Part shown: one piece after another, positions 32,424-42,200 of the stretch
How positions within the stretch are numbered: the first letter of the stretch is position 1
Layout: each line of letters opens with the position of its first letter
Origin: CAYZJD01 sp964483455
GTDB taxonomy: Bacteria > Acidobacteriota > Terriglobia > Bryobacterales > Bryobacteraceae
Direction of reading: 5' to 3'
NCBI GenBank assembly: GCA_964483455.1
Contig: CAZACK010000005.1
Location: 27,577-91,576 of the forward strand
DNA length: 64,000 bases
Notes under the pieces: generated by a model
Databases searched by the model: none
What the model was told of the DNA's origin: nothing
Seen by the model: only the letters and a program-made list of their open reading frames with translations
Position numbers and translations under genes: made by a program

Positions 32424-33722
32424 ATGCTCCTGTCGCGCCTGATCCGTGTTTCCGTACTGGCTGCGTGCGCGCTGCCGCTGGCGGCCGAGGTCCTCGTGCT
32501 CAAAGCGGCCCGCCTGTTCGACGGCAGGTCCGACCGCCTCCGGGAACCCGGCGCGGTGGTGGTGAACGGCAGCCGGATCGAATCGGTGGGGTTGCCGGCC
32601 GCCACGCCCGCCGGCGCCCGTGTCATCGACCTCGGCGATGCGACCCTCCTGCCGGGCTTCCTGGATGCGCACACTCACCTGAGCGGCCAGCGAAGCGACG
32701 ACTCGCTGGCCGACTTCGAGCGAGGCTTCACCCGCACCGTGCCCGAGCGTTCCTTGCTCGCCGGTTCGTTCGCCCGCAAGACCCTGCTGGCCGGGTTCAC
32801 CACCGTCCGCGATCTCGGCGGCGACGACTTCATCGACGTCGGCCTGCGGGACGCCATCCGCCGGGGCTATGCCGAGGGCCCTCGCATGCTGGTGGCCGTG
32901 CGGGGCATCGGCACGACGGGCGGCCATTGCGACCCCACCAACGGCCTGCTGTTCGGCCTCCTCGACCCTCGCCAGGAATCGCCGGCCGTGGCCAACGGGC
33001 CCGACGGCATCCGCGCGGCGGTGCGCTGGAACGTGAAATACGGCGCCGATGTGATCAAAACCTGCGCCACCGGCGGTGTACTGTCGCTCAACGAAGATGT
33101 GGACTCGGCGCAGTTGACGCAGGAGGAAATGAACGCGCTGGTCGAAGAGGCGCACGCCAAGGGAAAGAAGGCGGCCGCCCACGCCCACGGAGCGGAGGGC
33201 GCCAGGCGCGCGGTCCGCGCCGGCATCGACTCCATCGAACACGGCTCCTTTCTGGACGAGGAGGCGCTGAAGATGATGCTCGCGCGCGGCACGTTCTACG
33301 TGCCCACGCTGATGGCGGTCAAGGGAATCCGCGAGTCGCTCGACAAGGGCGGGCGGATGGATCCAAGAACCGCCCAAAAAGCGCGCCGCGCCATGGACTC
33401 GATCGACGTCACCGTCCGCAAGGCGATCGCCATGGGCGTGCGGATCGCCTTCGGCACCGACGCCGCCGTGTATCCCCACGGGCGAAACGCCGAGGAGTTC
33501 GGCCTGCTGGTCGAGCGAGGCATGCCTCCGGCGGAGGCGCTCAAAGCGGCCACCAGCGTGGACGCGGAGCTGTTCGGCGTGTCGGACCGGCTGGGAACAC
33601 TCGAAGCCGGCAAACTCGCCGACATCGTCGCCGTGCCCGGAAACCCGCTGGCCGACATCCGCGTCACCGAGCGCGTTTTCTTCGTCATGAAGGAGGGGCG
33701 CATCTACCGCCACGACCAGTAA
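32424..33722 (+). CDS. exported amidohydrolase (imidazolonepropionase/prolidase-like)
   Basis: A 432-residue metal-dependent hydrolase with a signal peptide (LLSRLIRVSVLAACALPLAAE). The amidohydrolase motifs are LLPGFLDAHTHL (HxH), YGADVIKTCATGG (carboxylated lysine region), AHAHGAEGARRAV, IEHGSFLD and FGTDAAVYPHG with the catalytic Asp. The C-terminal TLEAGKLADIVAVPGNPL closes the beta-sandwich. Secreted members cleave Xaa-Pro or similar dipeptides. It starts 4 bp after the DUF5107-TPR gene, so they are likely co-transcribed. Confidence 0.87.
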   Translation: MLLSRLIRVSVLAACALPLAAEVLVLKAARLFDGRSDRLREPGAVVVNGSRIESVGLPAATPAGARVIDLGDATLLPGFLDAHTHLSGQRSDDSLADFERGFTRTVPERSLLAGSFARKTLLAGFTTVRDLGGDDFIDVGLRDAIRRGYAEGPRMLVAVRGIGTTGGHCDPTNGLLFGLLDPRQESPAVANGPDGIRAAVRWNVKYGADVIKTCATGGVLSLNEDVDSAQLTQEEMNALVEEAHAKGKKAAAHAHGAEGARRAVRAGIDSIEHGSFLDEEALKMMLARGTFYVPTLMAVKGIRESLDKGGRMDPRTAQKARRAMDSIDVTVRKAIAMGVRIAFGTDAAVYPHGRNAEEFGLLVERGMPPAEALKAATSVDAELFGVSDRLGTLEAGKLADIVAVPGNPLADIRVTERVFFVMKEGRIYRHDQ

Positions 33723-33776
33723 GGGGACCTGAGCTCTTTTTGTTACGCTGATGGGATCCGCTTTCTGGGACCTCGT

Positions 33777-35411
33777 ATGAGAACTCTCTTGCTGATGTTC
33801 TATGCCGCCGCCGTCCTGGCGCAGGACGGAGCCACGCAGGCCGACTGGCCAACCTATGGCGGCACGCACCGCGCCTGGCGCTACAGTGCACTGGATCAGA
33901 TCAATACCGCAAACGTGAGGCGCCTGGTTCCCGCCTGGGTGTTCCAAACCGGCGATTACGCCGACGGCTTGCAGGCAACCCCGATCGTGCTGGACGGCGT
34001 GATGTACATCTCGACCGCCCGCAACTGGGTCTTTGCCTTGGACGCGGTGACGGGCGCTCCGATCTGGGAATACCGCTACCCGGCGCCGGCCGAATCGCCC
34101 TACGGCCTGCAAAACCGCGGCGTGGCGGTCGCCCACGGACGCGTGTTCATGGGGACCGTGGACAACCACGTCGTCGCGCTCGACCAAAAGACCGGGCGCG
34201 AGCTTTGGCGCGTCAACGCCGAAGACGCCAACCAGTGCGGATGCAGCATCACCGGCGCGCCGCTGGTGGTGAAAGACAAGGTGATCACCGGCGTCACCGG
34301 CGGCGATTCGGCCCACCGCGGATACCTCAGCGCCTACGACGTCCGCACCGGCCGTCTCGCCTGGCGTTTCTACACCATCCCCGCCCCGGGGGAGAAGGGC
34401 AACGAAACCTGGAGCGGCGACAGTTGGAAGTACGGCGGCGGCGCCACCTGGATGACCGGCTCGTATGACCCGGAGTTGAACCTGCTCTACTGGGGCGTGG
34501 GCAACCCGGCGGCCGACCTGTACGCCGGCGGCCGCCGCGGCGATAACCTCTACACCGACAGCATTATCGCCCTCGACCCCGACACCGGCCGGCTCCGCTG
34601 GTACAACCAGTTGATCCCACAAGACGTCTGGGATTACGACACCTCTTACGAGTGCATCCTGGTCGACCTGCCCGTCAAAGGCCGCCTGCGGAAGCTCCTG
34701 GTCCATCCCTCCAAAAGCGGCTACACCTGGGTGCTGGATCGCAGCAACGGCCAGTTCCTGGCCGCGTGGCCGTTTGTGAAGCACTCCAACTGGATTCAGG
34801 GCATCACCGAGGACGGCAAGCTGGTGGGCCGGAACGAACCGGAGTTGAACAAGACGAAGTTCATCTGCCCCAGCCTGGCCGGCGGCAAGAGCTGGAACCA
34901 GGCGGCCTTCTCGCCGCGGACGGGCCTGCTCTATTCGCCGTCGATGGAACTGTGCGGCAACGTGACCGCCCGGGAAGAAGATCCGCAGGAGGGCAAGGGC
35001 TTCTTCGGCGGCGTCTTTGACATCAAGCCTGCGCCTGGTGAACACAACTATGGTTATGTGGCGGCTTATGACCCGGTAAGCGGGCGGCGGCGCTGGTCGT
35101 ACGCTACCAGGTACTTCGTGTTGGCGTCGGTGTTGGCCACCGCCGGCGACCTGGTCTTCGGCGGCGATCCGGAGGGCCGTTTCTTTGCTCTCGACGCCCG
35201 TACGGGCGAAAAGCTGTGGAGCTTCCAGACCGGCAGCGGCCATCGCGGTTCGCCGGTGAGCTACGCTGCCGGCGGCAGGCAGTACATCGCCACCCCGACC
35301 GGTTGGGGCTCGTTCGTCGGGCGATCAATGCGCGCCATCTGGCCTGAGCTGCCCGAGCCGCGTGGCGGCTCGGCTTTGTTCGCGTTCTTTCTGGCGGAGG
35401 AGCGGCCATGA
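33777..35411 (+). CDS. PQQ-dependent alcohol/polyol dehydrogenase, exported
   Basis: A 544-residue eight-bladed quinoprotein with a short signal peptide (MRTLLLMFYAAAVLAQ). PQQ family features are W-motif blades (FALDAVTGAPIWEYRYP, VALDQKTGRELWRVN, SAYDVRTGRLAWRFY, FFALDARTGEKLWSFQTGSG), the GCSITGAPLVV block, and DVWDYDTSYE bearing the catalytic Asp. It lacks the adjacent Cys-Cys of methanol dehydrogenase (CGC here), so the disulfide is different or absent. It oxidises an alcohol, aldehyde or sugar in the periplasm and passes electrons to the cytochrome c encoded directly after it (4-bp overlap). Confidence 0.88.
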   Translation: MRTLLLMFYAAAVLAQDGATQADWPTYGGTHRAWRYSALDQINTANVRRLVPAWVFQTGDYADGLQATPIVLDGVMYISTARNWVFALDAVTGAPIWEYRYPAPAESPYGLQNRGVAVAHGRVFMGTVDNHVVALDQKTGRELWRVNAEDANQCGCSITGAPLVVKDKVITGVTGGDSAHRGYLSAYDVRTGRLAWRFYTIPAPGEKGNETWSGDSWKYGGGATWMTGSYDPELNLLYWGVGNPAADLYAGGRRGDNLYTDSIIALDPDTGRLRWYNQLIPQDVWDYDTSYECILVDLPVKGRLRKLLVHPSKSGYTWVLDRSNGQFLAAWPFVKHSNWIQGITEDGKLVGRNEPELNKTKFICPSLAGGKSWNQAAFSPRTGLLYSPSMELCGNVTAREEDPQEGKGFFGGVFDIKPAPGEHNYGYVAAYDPVSGRRRWSYATRYFVLASVLATAGDLVFGGDPEGRFFALDARTGEKLWSFQTGSGHRGSPVSYAAGGRQYIATPTGWGSFVGRSMRAIWPELPEPRGGSALFAFFLAEERP

Positions 35412-36142
35412 TCTGGCTGGCGTTCCTGCTTTCACAAGCGCCCCCCGATGCCGCCCTGGAGAAGCAGGGCGAGGCGATCTTCGCCAGGACCTGCGCGGTC
35501 GCATACTGCCATGGTCCCGCCGGCGGTCCGGGCCGCGCACCCAAACTCGCCGGGCGCCCGCTCGACCGTTCCAACGTCCGTCAGGCCGTGGTCAGCGGAA
35601 TCCGCGGGACGGCTATGCCAGGCTTCCTCAGCACGCTGGGAGAAGACGGCATCAACGCCGTGCTCGCTTACGTCGCGCGCATCAGTAACCCGTCTGCCGC
35701 CGCCGCGACCCCCGCGCAGCCCGCCCCTGCCAGGCGTCCTCCGGAGGCCGAGGCCGGACGCGCGCTGTTCTTCGACGCCGCCCGGCTGCCCTGCTGCGGC
35801 GCCTGCCACTCCCTGGAAGGCTGGGGCGCCGCCATCGGGCCGGACCTGACCAGGTCCCCGGTCCTCGACGCAGACTCACTCGCCAAGCTGCGGCAAACCA
35901 GGGTGCGGACCGCCTACCTGTCCGGTGAGGATCCCTTCCCCGCCCTGCCGCACGCCATGGCCGACGGCTCGGTCACGGTCTACGACCTGAGCTCCCCGCT
36001 CCCCGTGCTGCGCACCTTCCTGCCGTCGGAGGTGACGATAACTGGAGAAAGCTCCTGGGCTCATGAATCCGCGACGCGAAAGTACTCGAAGCTGGAGCTG
36101 GAATCGATCCTGAAGTATTTGCGCTGGCTTTCCGGACGGTAG
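35408..36142 (+). CDS. dihaem cytochrome c with one CX4CH site
   Basis: A 244-residue exported cytochrome that overlaps the PQQ dehydrogenase gene by 4 bp and is its likely electron acceptor. The first haem site reads CAVAYCHG, a CX4CH spacing instead of CX2CH, followed by MPGFLS as the probable Met ligand. After an Ala/Pro linker (about 100-115) the second site is CGACHS, a standard CXXCH, preceded by an extra Cys (CCGACH). The C-terminal third has no further haem motif. Both sites fit the cytochrome c fold. Whether haem attaches to the first site needs testing. Confidence 0.83.
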   Translation: MIWLAFLLSQAPPDAALEKQGEAIFARTCAVAYCHGPAGGPGRAPKLAGRPLDRSNVRQAVVSGIRGTAMPGFLSTLGEDGINAVLAYVARISNPSAAAATPAQPAPARRPPEAEAGRALFFDAARLPCCGACHSLEGWGAAIGPDLTRSPVLDADSLAKLRQTRVRTAYLSGEDPFPALPHAMADGSVTVYDLSSPLPVLRTFLPSEVTITGESSWAHESATRKYSKLELESILKYLRWLSGR

Positions 36143-36473
36143 TCTCGCGGGCAGGGCCGGCGTTCTGCGGCAAGCTTCGAATCCCGCCGAACGCTGCCTG
36201 GCGTTCCCGCACTCGGCCGGCGTTGCCAACGGGGCGGCCGGGCCGTCAAAAGGGGCGAGAAAAACCGAAAGCGCGTCCCGAACGGCCACCTCCCCCGAGA
36301 TCCTCCGTCCGGAACGCGCTTACCTTGTGTCTCCTCTCTTGTACCAGCCGGCCGGCTTGATTTCCAGCTTTTTCCGAATGCGCAGCCGCCCTTTTCAACA
36401 GGTATATCCTGCCCGTTTTCTGTCCCTTCCGGGGACTTAGTTGTGGGAAAATTGTGCATAAACCAGCGGCGAT
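36143..36473. other. intergenic stretch upstream of nagA
   Basis: 331 bp without a supported gene. It holds an inverted repeat (AAGCGCGTCCCG at 36269-36280 and CGGAACGCGCTT at 36310-36321, 11 of 12 pairing). On the minus strand this hairpin is followed by TTTCGGTTTTTC, which resembles a terminator for a minus-strand transcript, though no minus gene lies upstream. The AT-richer end before 36474 probably carries the nagA promoter. Confidence 0.5.
36269..36321 (-). terminator. hairpin with T-run, orphan terminator-like element
   Basis: A 12-bp stem (one mismatch) with a 29-nt loop and, read on the minus strand, a downstream T-rich stretch. It could end a small unannotated RNA transcribed leftwards from the nagA upstream region. 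Confidence 0.35.
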
Positions 36474-37652
36474 ATGAAATGTACCGGCATCGACGTCAGC
36501 ACAGGGGAAGCGGTCGAGATTTCCTTCAACCGCACGATTCTCGCCTGTGAGCCGGTGCTGGCTCCACTGCCCGACCCGCTGCTGCTCGCCCCGGGCTTCA
36601 TCGATCTTCAGGTGAATGGATTCGCCGGGGTGGACTACAACCAGGCCGCCACATCGCACGAAGAAATCGCGCGCTCCATCCGCGCGTTGTTCACAACCGG
36701 CGTGACACGCTTCTACCCGACCGTGATCACCGGCCCGCCGGAGGCTATGCTGGCGGCGCTTCAGAACCTCGCCCGCGCGAAAGAAACGCTGCCCGAAGGC
36801 GAGGTGATCGAAGGTTTCCATGTCGAAGGCCCGCACATTTCACCGGAAGACGGGCCGAGGGGCGCGCATCCCCGGCAGTGGGTGCGGCCGCCGGATCTCG
36901 ATGAATTCCGCCGGTGGCAGGAGGCCGCCTGCGGTTGCGTACGCATCGTCACACTGGCCCCGGAGTGGCCGGGCGCCGCGTCCTACATCGAAGCGCTCGT
37001 GGCCCGAGGAGTGGTGGTCAGCCTCGGCCACACGCAAGCATCCGGGGCGCAGATCGATGACGCCGTTCGAGCCGGAGCGACGATGTGCACGCACCTGGGT
37101 AACGGAGCGCACCCCGTGCTGCGGCGGCATCCGAACTACATCTGGGACCAGCTCGCCGAAGACCGCCTGGCGGCCAGCTTCATCGTGGACGGGATCCACC
37201 TTCCGGCTTCGTTCCTGAAAGTGGCCCTCCGCGCCAAGGGAATCGAGAGGTCCATTCTGGTCACGGACGCAGCCACGCCGGCAGGCGCCGTTCCAGGCCG
37301 CTACAAGCTGGGTGAACTGGACGTCGAGTTGACCGAGGATCAGCGCGTGGTCTTGGCCGGCACCGACCGGCTCGCCGGTTCGGCGCTCCGCATGGACCGG
37401 GGTGTGGAGAACCTCATGCGGCTGGCCGGCCTCCCCCTGCGTGATGCGATCGCCATGGCCGCCCGCAATCCGGCGCGCATCGGGCGGATCGCCAACCGGC
37501 AGCGCGGTCTGTCGCCCGGTGAGCGTGCGGACATCGTCCAGTTTGCTTTCGACCCCGTCGAAGGATCCGTCGCCGTCCGGAAAACATGGATCAGCGGCAG
37601 GTTGGTTTGGGAGGAATCGGCCGGTCCTCAGGGACCGTTGCCGGCCGGCTGA
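36474..37652 (+). CDS. nagA: N-acetylglucosamine-6-phosphate deacetylase
   Basis: A 392-residue amidohydrolase that converts GlcNAc-6-P to GlcN-6-P in amino-sugar use or cell-wall recycling. Motifs are LLAPGFIDLQVNGFAGVDY, GFHVEGPHISPEDGPRGAH with metal-binding Glu, GHTQASGAQIDDAVRAGA, CTHLGNGAHPVL (family THLFNAM/P), IVDGIHLP, and the catalytic Asp in LVTDAATPAG; it ends with LSPGERADIVQF. It is monocistronic as far as can be seen. The ROK kinase and SIS isomerase at 55.9-57.9 kb would supply adjoining steps. Confidence 0.92.
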   Translation: MKCTGIDVSTGEAVEISFNRTILACEPVLAPLPDPLLLAPGFIDLQVNGFAGVDYNQAATSHEEIARSIRALFTTGVTRFYPTVITGPPEAMLAALQNLARAKETLPEGEVIEGFHVEGPHISPEDGPRGAHPRQWVRPPDLDEFRRWQEAACGCVRIVTLAPEWPGAASYIEALVARGVVVSLGHTQASGAQIDDAVRAGATMCTHLGNGAHPVLRRHPNYIWDQLAEDRLAASFIVDGIHLPASFLKVALRAKGIERSILVTDAATPAGAVPGRYKLGELDVELTEDQRVVLAGTDRLAGSALRMDRGVENLMRLAGLPLRDAIAMAARNPARIGRIANRQRGLSPGERADIVQFAFDPVEGSVAVRKTWISGRLVWEESAGPQGPLPAG

Positions 37653-37768
37653 AACCCGTTGCCGGGCTTGGCGCGCCGCGCCTCTGCTTGCTGTGAAGTC
37701 CCATTGACCGTCCTTCGGGTTGGGACTGGGGTGTTCGGGTTACCGGCCCCTGAATAGCAGATCATCCG

Positions 37769-37803
37769 CCCGCGGCGGGCCGCGCAATCGGGCCTGCCGC
37801 GGG
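37769..37803. terminator. GC hairpin between convergent nagA and the aldolase-like gene
   Basis: CCCGCGGCGGGCC (37769-37781) pairs with GGCCTGCCGCGGG (37791-37803) with one mismatch and a 9-nt loop. It lies between two convergent genes, so it probably ends transcription from either side, although no U-tract follows. Confidence 0.5.
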
Positions 37804-37840
37804 GGGACGAGTCCCTCGATTCGGAACCGGAACAACGCGC

Positions 37841-39067
37841 TTACTGGGACCTGCCGCGAGCGGAGATAGTCCAGGCCTCTTCCACGACTCCGCCGCGGAG
37901 GCAGAAGATCCGGTCGTAGAGGTTCACCGACGGGTCGCAGTGGGGAACGATAAACTCGACGCGGTCGCCGACGCTTAACGCCGAAGCCTGAGCGAATTGT
38001 ACGCGCCCATGCTCGTCGCCGGCCCAGGAGTAAGTCAAACCCGGAACATCTTTGGCTTCGGGGACGAAAGGCTTGTCGGTCGAGAACGCCTTCAAACCTC
38101 CGTCCACAATCGCCAGGTCCTCGGCGGGCCGGCTGATGACCGTCGTCAGCACTGTTAGGGAATTCCGGAAATCGTCATAGACCGGGCCGCTGGCGCCGCC
38201 GATGCGGTTGTAGTCGATGTCCATGAAGATAAAACTGCCGGGCTGCAACTCGGTGACGCCGTCGATCTCGGAGTCGATATTGTAAGTGCCGGTCGAACCT
38301 CCGGTCAGCAGCGGGCAGGCAATTCCCTTCTTTGTTAGAAGCTGCTTCGTTTCGACCGCCTGGCCCATGACTTCGCGCGAAACTTTCCTGCGCTCCTCGA
38401 AGCCGATCGTGTGTGACGCCTGTCCCGCGTAAGCCTGGATTCCGGCGAAACGCAGGTTTGGCTGCGAGGCGATTGATTCGGCCAGCGCCGCCGCCGGCTC
38501 GCCGGGCCGGATGCCGGTTCGGCCTCCGATGTGCAGGTCCACTGCCACGTTCAGCTTGACCCCGGCGGCGCCGGCGGCCTCGTTCAGATCGCTGACATTC
38601 CGGCCATTGTCCGCGCACAGGATGGTGTCGGGCGCTTTGGCGGCAAGGCGCACCGCGCGCTCGATCTTGTGCCGGCCGATCACCGGCGTAGTGATCAGGA
38701 TCCCGCGCACGCCGTCGAGAGCGAACGCTTCGGCCTCGCTGATCTTGGCCGCGCAGGCGCCGGCCGCTCCGGCGCGGATGAGGTATCGGGCGATTGCCGG
38801 GCACTTGTGGGTCTTTCCATGCGGCCGGACGGCACGGCCCCGTTGTTTGAGGTAGCCGAACATCTTCGCCACGTTGGCCTCGAACGCGTCCAGATCGAGC
38901 AGCAAAGCGGGTGTTGGAAGATCCTCGCGGCTGAGCTTGCCCTTGACGTCGCCCCGCGCCAGGATGTTCTCGATTTCCGCCCAGCTCCGGCCCGGACGAC
39001 CGGTCGAGGCCCTTAGCAACGCCGGAGCGGCGAACGCGCCGGCGATCCATTCACGTCTGCTCTGCAT
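37841..39067 (-). CDS. D-threonine aldolase / D-serine dehydratase-like PLP enzyme, exported
   Basis: A 408-residue fold-III (alanine-racemase-type) PLP enzyme. The likely PLP lysine is in VRPHGKTHKCP, followed by GAAGACAAKISEAEAF, VDLHIGGRTGIRPGEP, LLTGGSTGTYN and the metal-site motif VPHCDPSVNLYD typical of D-threonine aldolase and D-serine dehydratase (DSD1). The N-terminus QSRREWIAGAFAAPALL is TAT-like, so the enzyme is probably exported, which is unusual for this family but common in this phylum. A GGAG 6 nt upstream favours the ATG at 39067. Confidence 0.83.
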   Translation of the reverse strand: MQSRREWIAGAFAAPALLRASTGRPGRSWAEIENILARGDVKGKLSREDLPTPALLLDLDAFEANVAKMFGYLKQRGRAVRPHGKTHKCPAIARYLIRAGAAGACAAKISEAEAFALDGVRGILITTPVIGRHKIERAVRLAAKAPDTILCADNGRNVSDLNEAAGAAGVKLNVAVDLHIGGRTGIRPGEPAAALAESIASQPNLRFAGIQAYAGQASHTIGFEERRKVSREVMGQAVETKQLLTKKGIACPLLTGGSTGTYNIDSEIDGVTELQPGSFIFMDIDYNRIGGASGPVYDDFRNSLTVLTTVISRPAEDLAIVDGGLKAFSTDKPFVPEAKDVPGLTYSWAGDEHGRVQFAQASALSVGDRVEFIVPHCDPSVNLYDRIFCLRGGVVEEAWTISARGRSQ

Positions 39068-39220
39068 CGTCCACTCCATCGGCCGCAGCCCGCTTTGCGG
39101 TCCCGGCCTGGGCCTGAGAACAGACCGGCTACAATCCCCGGGCGAGATCCGGCGCCGCACCGCGCGGCTTTCGCAGTGGACGGGCGCGAACTCCCGTCCA
39201 CGCGCCGGCCGCCGGCCTCG

Positions 39221-42200
39221 TTAGAAGCTCACCCGCAGTCCAAACCGGAACACACGCTCGTCGATGCCTTCGCGGCCGGTATTGCGCGTCCCGCTCACTT
39301 GAAAGACACCGCTCCGGAACGTCCCGTCGGGGTTGAGCCGCAAGTTGGAAATGTTGTTGCTCGGGTTCGAGAAGTGCGGCGTGTTCGTGGCATTGAACGC
39401 CTCGGCGCGGAACTCCAGCTTGACCTGCTCGGTCAAATCAAATCGCCGGAACACCCCGAGGTTCAGGTTCACCACGCCGGGACCATGCAAAAGGTTGAAG
39501 GCGGCCGTGCCGAATCGCGCCTCGGTGACTGGAGCGAACCTCGTCCAGTCGTAGAAGGCCTGGCCGGGACCCACGCCTCCCAACTTCTTCACCTTGCCGC
39601 TCCCCACAATGTCGGCCCGCTGGCTGTTGCGCGGAGCGTTCAGGGACGTATCCGAGGCGGTCACGCTGAACGGCTGGCCCGAGTAGGAACTCAACAAGGC
39701 GTTCACCCGCCAGCCGCCCAGCACCGCGGCGGCGGCGCCATCGCTCGCCCAGCGCTTGCCGCGGCCAAAAGGCAAATCGTAAATGCTGGTCACTTCGAGA
39801 TTGTGTGGGGTGTCGATGCCGCACAACGACCGGTTCAGGTGAAAAAACTCCGGAATCTTGATAGAGGGCTCGTCCCCGCTGTTGCCAACGCCGGAAATGC
39901 TGGTGCACTTGGACCACGTGTAGGAGACGTACAGTTGGTAGCCGGCCGAGAATCGCCGTTCCAGCGTCGCCTGGAGAGAATCGTAGTGGCTGTTGCCCAC
40001 CGGCTGCACCAGCCGCGTTGCCGCCGTCCGGCCGAACCGCTGGTAGAACGGCTGGCTGTTCCGGCCGCCGCCCGGGAGGCCGTAATTCTGTTCGTAGAAA
40101 CCCAGAATGTCGTTCTGGCGAGTGGCGACGTAGCCGGCCTGGGCGGTGAAATCTCCCAGTCTTTTCTGCAAGGTGAAGTTCCAGGACTGAATGTAGCCCC
40201 GCTTGAAGAAGTCGGCCAGGGTGTTCACGTCCACGTTGCCCCGAATGTCGATGATCCCGTTGCCGACGTCCGGTTGCGCAACCGCTGGGATGCCGTCCTT
40301 CAGCAGGCCCACCGGCGTGTAGGAGTTGGGGCCGTCCTCGGTCAAGGAGAGCAGCACCGGGTGATTCGCCCGCATGGGCCGGGCGATGTTCCACGGGTCG
40401 TTGGTGATGCCGTAGCCGGCCCGGATCACGAAGCTGTCCGTGGCGCGGAACGCCAGCCCGACACGAGGCGCGAACAGCTTCCCGCTCACATTGACGCCGC
40501 AGTCCTTCGGCACCGACCCCACGCCGCAGACGTGCATCTTGTTGGTCGCGAGGTTGTACCGCTCCAGGCCCCGGTCCTTTCGCACCGGCGTCGGGAAAAA
40601 CTCCCAGCGCGTGCCGTACGTGAGGGTCACTTTGCGGCTGATCTGCCACCGGTCACGGACATACCAGCTATACATCGAGGTCCGCGTGTTGTATTGGTCG
40701 GGGAACTGGAAAATCTTGCCACGGGAGTTCGGCAGCCCCAGCAGGAACGCCGCGTAGCTGTTCCACATGTTGGCCGAAGGGCCGCCCTTGGTCGTCGTGA
40801 TGCCCCCGCTGAAGTTGAACCCCCCGGCGCCGGGCTGGGTGCCGCCGTAAAATTCCGGCTGGGTGTGGTTGAGGTTTTGAAAAGAAAGCTCGGCGCCTGC
40901 GCGCACCTCATGGCCGTTCTTCAGCCAGTTCACGTTGGCCTGGTAGTTATGCTGCGGGTCCCAGCGGTAGTACGGCATGTAGCCCTCGGTTTCCCCCAGC
41001 ACCGTGTAGCTGCTGATGTTGAACCGCGGCCAGCCGCCTTCAAACCGCCGTGGTCCGTTAGTCCCCGGAATGCCGAGCAGGTCCGAACCCACCTTCTGGT
41101 CGATTTGCTGCTGCGTCGCATTCTGAATGGTGACGGTCACCCCGACATTGGCGTCCACCACCAGTGTGGGGCTGACGACGTAGGTGCCCGCCCAGGTGGC
41201 GCTGTGTGTCCCGCCGTCTCCTTTACCTGGATTGGTGAACTGCCGCGCCACGTACGGTCCGTGCTCTCCAAGCGACGTCCGAAAGGCGCGGGCGCAGAGC
41301 TGGTCGAAGTTCAGGTAGCTGTAACGGCCGTACATCGAGAACTTGTCGGTGGCGTTGAGATTTACTTTCGTGTCGAGCGTGTGCCGGTCGAAGCTGAACG
41401 GACCCGCCCCGTAGTAGTTGTTCGTGAACTGGGTCGGGTAAGTCGGCAGCGGCGTCTGCTCCACCAGCTTCAGCGCGATCGGATCCATGCGCGCAGGTGG
41501 AACGATGTTCCCCTCAAAGGGCGTTCTTCCGCTGCCGTCCGCGTTCCCGGTCAGCGGATCGTAAATCGGCCGGTCGGATTCGGTCATGATGCCCTGGCGC
41601 GTCAATGCCGTCGGCACGGTAAAAAGCCCGGAGGCGAAGTCGCGCGTCGTGGTTCCTTCGTAACTGGCGAAGTAAAACAGCTTGTTGCGCACGATCGGCC
41701 CGCCAAGGGTGCCCCCAAACTGGTTGAAGATAAACTTCGGGTTCCTCTCCCCCGCCGGGATAAAGAAATTCTTGGCCTTGGTCTTGTTGTCGTTGTGATA
41801 TTCGAACGCCGACCCGTGCATCTCATTGGTGCCGCTCTTGATCTGCACGTTGATCGCCGCCCCGCCGGCCAGCCCTTGCTCGGCATCGAAACTGCCGGTG
41901 ACTACGTTCACTACCTCGATGGACTCCAGCGCCGGCACGTACGCGGAAATGTGCGGCAGCCAGATGTTATACTGCGTCGCGCCGTCCATCCGGATGTTAT
42001 TCGATGCCGACACCGTTCCGTTCACCTCGTACTGGAGCGACCGCGACGGATTCGATGGAATCGAGTGGGCGTTCCTCGGCTGGGTGAAACCGGGAAGCGT
42101 CAAGAACAGGTGCTGGTAGTTGCGCCCCGGCGGTATCGGCATGTTCTCCAGCGTCTGGCTGGGGATCTCCGCCCGCACTTCCGCCCGGTCCGTCTGCAAA

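Noticed and set aside
32202..35243. A 1013-residue minus-strand frame
   Set aside because: Antisense to the amidohydrolase and PQQ dehydrogenase, both strongly supported on the plus strand.
36061..36459. A 132-residue minus-strand frame upstream of nagA
   Set aside because: Overlaps the cytochrome c 3' end and the terminator-like hairpin; no protein motif.
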